Shown here: in pieces, positions 1-3,814 of the stretch | Position numbering within the stretch: the stretch's first letter is position 1 | Layout of the letters: each line of letters opens with the position of its first letter | Source of the DNA: Chloroflexota bacterium | GTDB taxonomy: Bacteria > Chloroflexota > Dehalococcoidia > Lucifugimonadales > UBA3495 | DNA length: 5,130 nucleotides | NCBI GenBank assembly: GCA_028874675.1 | Contig: JAPPJA010000402.1 | Coordinates: 1-5,130, forward strand | Direction of reading: 5' to 3' | Notes under the pieces: generated by a model | The model's input: the letters and a program-made list of their open reading frames with translations, nothing else | What the model was told of the DNA's origin: nothing | The model's database searches: none | Translations under genes and position numbers: made by a program

Positions 1-218
1 GTGCCGGCTCGTCTGGCCCGGATTGTGAAGGTAAGTTCGTGAATGGGGTCCAGGCGCGGCTCTTCCGGAAAGGGCCCATACGCCTCGGACATCAGCCGTA
101 TGGCTTCTTCCACCGGCATTCGTGGCTTAACCCTTCTGGGTTTCGGGCTGCCGGAAGACTGCCTTGTAGTCCTTTTCGCGGTTTCAGGCTTGCTGGCCTT
201 TTCGGAAGTTGTGGTCAC
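1..218 (-). CDS. Endonuclease III-like HhH-GPD DNA glycosylase, N-terminal part (runs off left edge)
   Basis: Reading the minus strand from a GTG at 216-218 gives 72 residues with no stop before the window edge. The first ~33 residues are a polar, basic tail rich in K, R, S, T and P (MTTTSEKASK...). It is followed by VEEAIRLMSEAYGPFP and then PRLDPIHELTFTI (residues ~55-67). The pattern 'Y-G-x-x-P...R-x-D-P-x-x-E-L-x-x-T-I' is what I know from the start of the HhH-GPD domain in endonuclease III-like base-excision glycosylases, where it leads into an ILSQNTSD-like motif. An in-frame TGA lies just before the GTG, and GGAG 7 nt upstream supports this start; an alternative ATG at 117-119 has poorer ribosome-site spacing. 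The helix-hairpin-helix, catalytic Lys/Asp and any Fe-S cysteines would lie outside the window. After 'FTI' the frame reads RARRAG instead of the expected motif, so a frameshift at the extreme edge is possible. It lies 90 nt after the PAC2 gene. Family call is moderate; exact substrate is unknown. Confidence 0.62.
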   Translation of the reverse strand, partial: MTTTSEKASKPETAKRTTRQSSGSPKPRRVKPRMPVEEAIRLMSEAYGPFPEEPRLDPIHELTFTIRARRAG

Positions 219-225
219 CCGTCAA

Positions 226-229
226 CTCC
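226..229 (-). promoter_or_regulatory. Shine-Dalgarno for the HhH-GPD gene
   Basis: GGAG within GGCGGAG, 7 nt upstream of the GTG at 216-218. It favours that GTG over the downstream ATG at 117-119, where the nearest purine stretch (AAGGG) is about 11 nt away. Confidence 0.5.
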
Positions 230-280
230 GCCACATTGCTGATTCTTGCTGGCTGCCGGCCGCAGGGCGGGAAACCGGGC

Positions 281-303
281 CCGGCCCACGTGTGCCAGGC
301 CGG
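281..303 (-). terminator. GC-rich hairpin just after the PAC2 gene, possible weak terminator
   Basis: Minus-strand CCGGCC (298-303) pairs perfectly with GGCCGG (281-286) across an 11-nt loop. It begins 5 nt after the PAC2 stop codon and is followed by GCCCGGTTTCCC. The T run is only three bases, so this is not a canonical intrinsic terminator. It may be an mRNA-end or pausing structure, or chance in GC-rich DNA. A second CCGGCGCC octamer pair (300-307 and 313-320) flanks the stop codon. Confidence 0.3.
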
Positions 304-308
304 CGCCT

Positions 309-1208
309 CTAACCGGCGCCGCCCATATTGCGGCGCTGCTCCGACCTGAGGAATTGTTCCAGTTCCATTACCACGTCCGCAGGTTCAGGCATGGGAGTTT
401 CAATCTGGCTTTCGTCGTAGCGGTCCTCCAGCTTGCGCACGTAGTTCGCCAGCTGTTCGTCCTTGTCAATGGCCTGCACCACTTCCATGTCGAAGTTCTC
501 CGCGGCAGACCTCAGTTCCTTCAAGTCCACGGGCAGTTTAAGCATCCTGGAAATGTGCTCGGCCAGTGTGTGGCAGACCCGGTAGTTGGGCGCTGCCTGT
601 AGATAGTGAGAGGTATGGCCCCAGAGGGAGGCGTAGCTCATTCCCTTTTTGGTACAGGTCTCCATAACCGCCGTGCTGATGCCAGTGGGACCCTGGTAAT
701 TGGAACTGCCGATGTTGGAAGACTGAAGCGCTTCCTGGAACAGTGGTTGAGTGGACGAACCGGTAAGCTTCACCTGCCGAGTATGGGGCACGGCATCCAG
801 CAGCGCCCCAAGGTGGACTACGGTCTTTACGCCGAGGTCAAGAGCCAGGTTGGCAATAGTTTCCGAAAAGGTCCGCCACTTCAGGTTTGGCTCAACACCG
901 ATGAAGAACAGGGCCCCCTTCGACGACCCTTCCGCTAGCGGTCTGGGCGCCTGCCAGCTGTAGAACTCGTTAGCCGGCCAGCGCACCCGACGCCGCCCGT
1001 CGCGGGTGCGGTAGGAGCGAGGACGTTCCTGGGAAAAATCGTAGAACTCCTCCGGGTCGATTTCGGCGATCTTGACTGCTTCCAGCTGACGGAGCATGTA
1101 CTTGATGGTGGAAGTAGCGCTTTCGCCGGCATCGGGCCACCCGGCGAAGGCGACTATGAGGTGATCGAACTTGGTTTCAGGCTTCTGGTGAATAATCAGG
1201 TTGCTCAT
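309..1208 (-). CDS. PAC2-family protein (proteasome assembly chaperone-like)
   Basis: A complete 299-residue protein that resembles the bacterial PAC2 family, named after eukaryotic proteasome assembly chaperone 2. The cellular role in bacteria is not settled. Visible landmarks in order: LIVAFAGWPDAGESAT (residues ~17-32), the family's N-terminal strand and Gly-rich loop; IGVEPNLKWRTF (103-114); LGALLDAVPHTR (133-144); YQGPTGI (171-177); SLWGHTSHYL (194-203). A charged helical tail follows (YVRKLEDRYDE, then MELEQFLRSEQ), like the C-terminal extension I recall from actinobacterial homologues. Length matches the family (~280-310). The C-terminus is MGGAG, without an HbYX-type proteasome-docking end. 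No signal peptide or membrane segment is apparent, so it is probably cytoplasmic. The ATG has AGGGG 7 nt upstream. The gene is preceded by a 151-nt spacer with a promoter candidate, so it is probably transcribed independently of crcB. Family call is confident; function is not. Confidence 0.88.
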   Translation of the reverse strand: MSNLIIHQKPETKFDHLIVAFAGWPDAGESATSTIKYMLRQLEAVKIAEIDPEEFYDFSQERPRSYRTRDGRRRVRWPANEFYSWQAPRPLAEGSSKGALFFIGVEPNLKWRTFSETIANLALDLGVKTVVHLGALLDAVPHTRQVKLTGSSTQPLFQEALQSSNIGSSNYQGPTGISTAVMETCTKKGMSYASLWGHTSHYLQAAPNYRVCHTLAEHISRMLKLPVDLKELRSAAENFDMEVVQAIDKDEQLANYVRKLEDRYDESQIETPMPEPADVVMELEQFLRSEQRRNMGGAG

Positions 1209-1290
1209 TGCCCGGCCCCTGTGGAAAATTCCCGTCGGTGCGGGTCTGGTCGCTGGAGGGTTGCGAAGGGTCAGTGGACAGGAGTGACAG

Positions 1291-1311
1291 GTTGGTGAAG
1301 CATTTCACAAC
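1291..1311. promoter_or_regulatory. Operator-like imperfect palindrome upstream of the PAC2 gene
   Basis: On the minus strand GTTGTGAA and TTCACCAAC flank a central ATGC. The inner GTGAA/TTCAC arms (1295-1308) are perfect, and the outer GTT/AAC arms match after one unpaired base. It sits immediately downstream of the -10 candidate at 1314-1319, overlapping the expected transcription start, where a repressor would bind. There is no T tract, so it is not an intrinsic terminator for crcB. No regulator gene is visible nearby; the function is inference. Confidence 0.3.
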
Positions 1312-1313
1312 CC

Positions 1314-1342
1314 AGTGTAACATCGGTGATTGGCGGTAACAA
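1314..1342 (-). promoter_or_regulatory. Candidate sigma70-type promoter for the PAC2 gene
   Basis: On the minus strand, TTGTTA (1337-1342) is 17 nt from TACACT (1314-1319). Each hexamer matches 4 of 6 consensus positions, and TG one base before the -10 gives an extended -10. This predicts a start near 1307 and a leader of about 100 nt before the PAC2 ATG. It lies between crcB and the PAC2 gene, where a separate promoter would be expected. Seen by eye only. Confidence 0.4.
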
Positions 1343-1359
1343 GGACTTGTCCAAGGCGT

Positions 1360-1734
1360 TCACGTCAGGGCGCGGCCGGCCAGAACTCCGGCATATGCCG
1401 CTGCCAGCCCCACGATCAGGCTGGCCGCAATGTTCAGTCCTGCGCGGGCAATTTCACCGGTTTCCAGCAGCCTGATAGTGTCATAGCTGAGGGTTGAGAA
1501 AGTGGTGTAGCCCCCCAGCAATCCAATGGCGATCATGGCGCGAAGGTCGGCGGAGACTTCTCCGCGCTGAAGGGTCCAGGCGAGGAAAAATCCCAGCGCG
1601 AATGACCCGGTTACATTTACGAACAGAGTTCCCCAGATGGTGCCGGCTCCCAGCAGGCCGATGGCGGCCCGGCCCACAGCCAGCCGCATTACTGAACCTG
1701 CGGCGCCGCCCACCGCTACTAGAAGGTAGATCAT
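1360..1734 (-). CDS. crcB: Fluoride ion channel CrcB/Fluc
   Basis: A 124-residue, very hydrophobic protein with about four membrane helices, the size and topology of single-domain CrcB/Fluc, which forms a dual-topology dimeric fluoride channel in the inner membrane and lowers toxic cytoplasmic fluoride. Visible signatures: AVGGAAGSVMR (residues 7-17) with the conserved Arg; GTLFVNVTGSFALGF (35-49) with the conserved pore Asn40; GLLGGYTTFSTLSYD (71-85), the helix-break and Phe-box region where the central Na+ site forms. The first Phe (F79) is present, but the position three residues on is Leu82 where many homologues have a second Phe. I chose the ATG at 1732-1734 because AGGTGG lies 5 nt upstream; a GTG three codons earlier (1741-1743) overlaps that ribosome site and is less likely. 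The gene lies 127 nt downstream of the SMP-30-like gene, and I could not recognise a fluoride riboswitch in that spacer. Function is probably stand-alone fluoride resistance. Confidence 0.93.
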   Translation of the reverse strand: MIYLLVAVGGAAGSVMRLAVGRAAIGLLGAGTIWGTLFVNVTGSFALGFFLAWTLQRGEVSADLRAMIAIGLLGGYTTFSTLSYDTIRLLETGEIARAGLNIAASLIVGLAAAYAGVLAGRALT

Positions 1735-1861
1735 GCATGCCACCTGAGACTACTGACCAAGGGCCCGCAGATGATGGAAGCAGTGCGGTCATCGTGTCAG
1801 CGCGTGCCAAGGATGGGTTTTACCGTTACCGGGCAGAGCCGTACGCGGTGATGGGTAAGCG
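1735..1861 (-). other. 127-nt spacer between the SMP-30-like gene and crcB
   Basis: Searched for a fluoride riboswitch and a promoter. The minus strand lacks a recognisable GGnGATGG...ACCGCC...CTGATGACTCCT-type arrangement. A TTGGCA element at about 1803-1808 matches 5 of 6 bases of a -35 but has no good -10 at 16-18 nt. A weak stem (CCGCA/TGCGG, 14-nt loop) lies at about 1766-1789. Apart from the crcB ribosome site, nothing here can be assigned. Confidence 0.4.
1740..1745 (-). promoter_or_regulatory. Shine-Dalgarno that sets the crcB start
   Basis: AGGTGG is 5 nt upstream of the ATG at 1732-1734. It overlaps the in-frame GTG at 1741-1743, so the ATG (MIYLLVAVGG...) is the better start. Confidence 0.55.
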
Positions 1862-2731
1862 CTAACTCCCCCGCCACGGCGAAATTCCGGGGATACGCAT
1901 ACGCAGGGTGTAAACCGATGTACGGGCGGTGAAGAACATGGTCCGGTTGTCCGGCCCGCCCCAGGCGCAGTTGGCCGGAAATTCGGGCAGCCGAATAATG
2001 CCCAGGAGGGCGCTGTCCGGGCCAAACACCCAGCAACCGCCCGGTCCCGTGCTGTAAAGGTTGCCTTCTGAATCCACCTTCATACCGTCAGGCACGCCGT
2101 CGGGTTCATCCGAGGACATGTCGGCAAAGACCCGCCCGTTGGCTGCGCCGCCGTCGGCCTGCATATCATACGCCGCGATATACATGCGCTCCCGGGTGTT
2201 GGTGACGTAGAGAATGCTTTCGTCCGGTGAGAATGCCAGGCCGTTGGGGTATTCGGTGTCGGTTACCACGGCAGTTACGGTCCCGTCGGGAGCTATACGG
2301 TGAACTCCGCTGAAGTCTATCTCCCGCTCTTCGGGAGGGACCCGTCCCCCGGGGTTGGTAAAGTAGATGCTGCCGTCGGAGTGGCACACCACGTCATTGG
2401 GCCGGTTGAGGCGCTTTCCGTCCCACTGCTCGGCCAGCGCAGCGATGGAGCCATCGTGCTCCCGGCGACTCATGCGGCGTCCATCGCCCTCGCACATAAT
2501 CAGTCGGCCTTGCAGGTCGAAAGTAAGGCCGTTGGAACCATTGCTGGGCTCACGGTAGATTTCCGGCTCGCCACCGGGAATCAACTTGAAAATGGCCCCC
2601 GGTTCCCGGCGCACATCTACGAACAGCCAGTAACCGTCCGGGTGCCACAAGGGGCCCTCCGTGAAAACAAACCCGGAGGCCAGGCATTCCGCTTCAGAGG
2701 ATTCAACAATTCGTTCCAGTTCATCAGGCAT
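1862..2731 (-). CDS. SMP-30/gluconolactonase-like (LRE family) six-bladed beta-propeller hydrolase
   Basis: A 289-residue protein of the SMP-30/gluconolactonase/LRE-like family, metal-dependent hydrolases that open sugar lactones or related esters. Motifs in order: FTEGPLWHPDG (residues 23-33), with Glu25 in the first metal-ligand position; NGSNGLTFDLQGRLIMCEGDGRR (64-86); KRLNRPNDVVCHSDGSIYFTNP (106-127), with Asn112; YPNGLAFSPDESILYVTN (161-178), with Asn163 as a second ligand position; DGVPDGMKVDSEGNLY (211-226), with Asp215 as the third; NCAWGGPDNRTMFFTA (254-269) closes the propeller. The expected Glu/Asn/Asp metal set is therefore intact. The reading frame stays open 63 codons upstream into the aminotransferase gene, but the ATG at 2729-2731 has AGGGAGG 5 nt before it and begins just before the propeller, so it is the start. 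No signal peptide is visible, suggesting a cytoplasmic enzyme. It lies 41 nt after the class IV aminotransferase gene, consistent with co-transcription. The substrate cannot be read from sequence. Confidence 0.9.
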   Translation of the reverse strand: MPDELERIVESSEAECLASGFVFTEGPLWHPDGYWLFVDVRREPGAIFKLIPGGEPEIYREPSNGSNGLTFDLQGRLIMCEGDGRRMSRREHDGSIAALAEQWDGKRLNRPNDVVCHSDGSIYFTNPGGRVPPEEREIDFSGVHRIAPDGTVTAVVTDTEYPNGLAFSPDESILYVTNTRERMYIAAYDMQADGGAANGRVFADMSSDEPDGVPDGMKVDSEGNLYSTGPGGCWVFGPDSALLGIIRLPEFPANCAWGGPDNRTMFFTARTSVYTLRMRIPGISPWRGS

Positions 2732-2736
2732 TGTGA

Positions 2737-2742
2737 CCTCCC
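2737..2742 (-). promoter_or_regulatory. Strong Shine-Dalgarno that sets the lactonase start
   Basis: GGGAGG, 5 nt upstream of the ATG at 2729-2731 and inside the 41-nt gap after the aminotransferase stop. It rules against the longer in-frame start at 2920, which would overlap the upstream gene by 148 nt. Confidence 0.75.
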
Positions 2743-2772
2743 TGCTGCCTGTAGTAATAACAAGCTTCGATA

Positions 2773-3702
2773 TTATGAGGGCAAGTGGGCCAGGTATTGG
2801 CCCACGTAGTCCATGCCCGCCAGGTCGCTGAACGCGGCCATTAACTGCCGGGTAATGGGCCCGGGCACACCGCCATCCCCGACCCTTGCTCCATTGACCT
2901 GGCTGATGGGACAAATGCACAAGCTGGTGGAAGTGAGAAAGGCCTCGTCGGCGGTGTAGGCATCGAACAGGTCCAGGTCGGTTTCTTCCATTGGGAGGTC
3001 GAGGCCGGCTGCCAACTCCATCACCACCCCTCGCGTGATTCCCTCCAGAACGAATCGACCCTGGGGTGTAGCCACCGTTCCATTCTTGACCAGGAAGATG
3101 TTGCTGCCCCTGCCTTCAGTGAGGTTGCCCGATTCGTCCAGCAGCACCGCCCAGGCGTTTGGGTCGGTGTCCTGAACTTCCAGGTCTCCCATGACCAGGT
3201 TCAGATAGTTGTGGGTTTTGGCCCGGGGGCTGACGAACCGGGGCGGGATCCGCGGCACCGAGGGAGTTACCACGCTGGCACCCTCACGGTACAGGGACGC
3301 GCGGCGGGCGAAGGGGATAGCGTGGCTTTCGATCAGTACCGTCGGACGCATTACGGCGCCCGGTTCCGTCGATTCCACTCCCCGGCTGATTCGCTGCATA
3401 ACCCACATATCCTGGCCGGCAGGCAGCAGCGGATAGTTGTGGTTCACAACGGCCAGAGACCACCGTTCCATCTCCTCCGGAGTTATACCTGGGTCTATGC
3501 GCAAATACCGGAGGGAGTTGTAAAGCCGATTGATGTGGTCACGCAACCGGAAGGTCTTGCCGTTAAACGTGCGTGTGGCGTCGAATACGGCATCCCCATA
3601 GATGAAGCCCCGGTCTCGAATGGGAATACCTGCGTCTCTTTCCGCCACCAGTTCCCCGTTGAAAAAAACGATGCTCTCGCCGTTTAATGAACTGGCTGTC
3701 AT
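2773..3702 (-). CDS. Class IV PLP-dependent aminotransferase (BCAT / D-amino acid aminotransferase fold)
   Basis: A complete 309-residue fold-type IV PLP enzyme, the group holding branched-chain and D-amino acid aminotransferases, aminodeoxychorismate lyase and (R)-amine transaminases. Landmarks: VFFNGELV (residues 12-19); RDRGFIYGDAVFDATRTFNGKTFRLRDH (29-56, with Arg54 as a likely phosphate-binding residue and the HxxRL helix after it); SPRAKTHNYLN (158-168), with Lys162 as the likely Schiff-base lysine; LTEGRGSNIF (194-203), with the PLP-N1 Glu196; GITRG (221-225), the phosphate loop; EAFLTSTSLCICPI (253-266). Length and all cofactor motifs are normal. The ATG has AGGAG 5 nt upstream. It is 112 nt after a class III aminotransferase and 41 nt before a lactonase-like gene. 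The substrate-determining strand (VFDATRTF) matches none of the subfamilies I could name with certainty, so I leave specificity open; BCAT-like or D-amino acid aminotransferase-like are the likeliest. Confidence 0.92.
   Translation of the reverse strand: MTASSLNGESIVFFNGELVAERDAGIPIRDRGFIYGDAVFDATRTFNGKTFRLRDHINRLYNSLRYLRIDPGITPEEMERWSLAVVNHNYPLLPAGQDMWVMQRISRGVESTEPGAVMRPTVLIESHAIPFARRASLYREGASVVTPSVPRIPPRFVSPRAKTHNYLNLVMGDLEVQDTDPNAWAVLLDESGNLTEGRGSNIFLVKNGTVATPQGRFVLEGITRGVVMELAAGLDLPMEETDLDLFDAYTADEAFLTSTSLCICPISQVNGARVGDGGVPGPITRQLMAAFSDLAGMDYVGQYLAHLPS
2785..2805 (-). repeat. Perfect 8-bp inverted repeat at the 3' end of the class IV aminotransferase gene
   Basis: GTGGGCCA and TGGCCCAC flank a 5-nt loop (2793-2797), inside the codons for VGQYLAH and ten bases before the stop. 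The transcript would fold into a stable GC-rich hairpin just ahead of the stop codon and the lactonase ribosome site. It is followed by TTGCCCTCATAA rather than a T run, so it is not a normal intrinsic terminator; it could affect mRNA stability or processing, or be chance. Confidence 0.5.
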
Positions 3703-3782
3703 TTGGTCTCCTGAGTGCCACCGTATGCCTTGGCCAGGAACAATCCTTGGGAGAGGCCCCTATAAGCCAGGAAGTAAGACAT
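3699..3782 (-). CDS. Possible 27-residue leader ORF overlapping the class IV aminotransferase start
   Basis: An ATG at 3780-3782 opens a 27-codon frame (begins MSYFLAYRGL, ends GGTQETK) lying wholly within the spacer after the class III gene. Its TGA overlaps the downstream ATG as ATGA, the arrangement used for translational coupling. There is no good ribosome site before it (GGA about 11 nt upstream), and the frame is also open further upstream inside the class III gene. The peptide has four Leu and three each of Phe and Tyr, but no run of a single amino acid that would mark a classical attenuator. I cannot recognise it, and it may be chance. Confidence 0.2.
   Translation of the reverse strand: MSYFLAYRGLSQGLFLAKAYGGTQETK
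3708..3712 (-). promoter_or_regulatory. Shine-Dalgarno for the class IV aminotransferase
   Basis: AGGAG, 5 nt upstream of the ATG at 3700-3702. It supports that start and shows the gene can be translated independently of the small upstream ORF. Confidence 0.7.
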
Positions 3783-3814
3783 CTGCAACAAGGTCCGTTT
3801 CCAGCGCGATCTTT

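Larger units (their letters stand above)
1209..1359 (-). other. 151-nt spacer between crcB and the PAC2 gene
   Basis: Holds the promoter candidate (1314-1342), the palindrome (1291-1311) and the PAC2 ribosome site AGGGG (1216-1220). Just after the crcB stop is ACAAG-TC-CTTGT (about 1340-1351), a 5-bp palindrome with a loop too short for a stable hairpin. No T-tracted terminator for crcB is visible. Confidence 0.45.

Noticed and set aside
39..312. Plus-strand frames of 67 and 89 codons at the left edge
   Set aside because: They are antisense to the glycosylase fragment, which has family-like sequence and a better start context.
246..602. 118-codon plus-strand frame opposite the PAC2 gene
   Set aside because: Antisense shadow of a well-supported PAC2 gene, with no recognisable motif or ribosome site.
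1849..1862. GGTGATGG-like start of a fluoride riboswitch on the plus strand
   Set aside because: It points away from crcB, lacks the downstream conserved segments and has no plus-strand gene after it.
2321..2337. CTCCCG/CGGGAG inverted repeat
   Set aside because: It is only 6 bp, lies inside the SMP-30-like coding region and is common by chance in GC-rich DNA.
2732..2920. 63-codon N-terminal extension of the SMP-30-like gene
   Set aside because: It overlaps the aminotransferase gene by 148 nt and is low-complexity, unlike the family N-terminus. The ATG at 2729-2731 has a strong Shine-Dalgarno.
3703..3814. Possible promoter (TTGCAG, 18 nt, TATAGG) between the two aminotransferases
   Set aside because: The -35 match is poor and I could not distinguish it from chance; an internal promoter here remains possible but unsupported.
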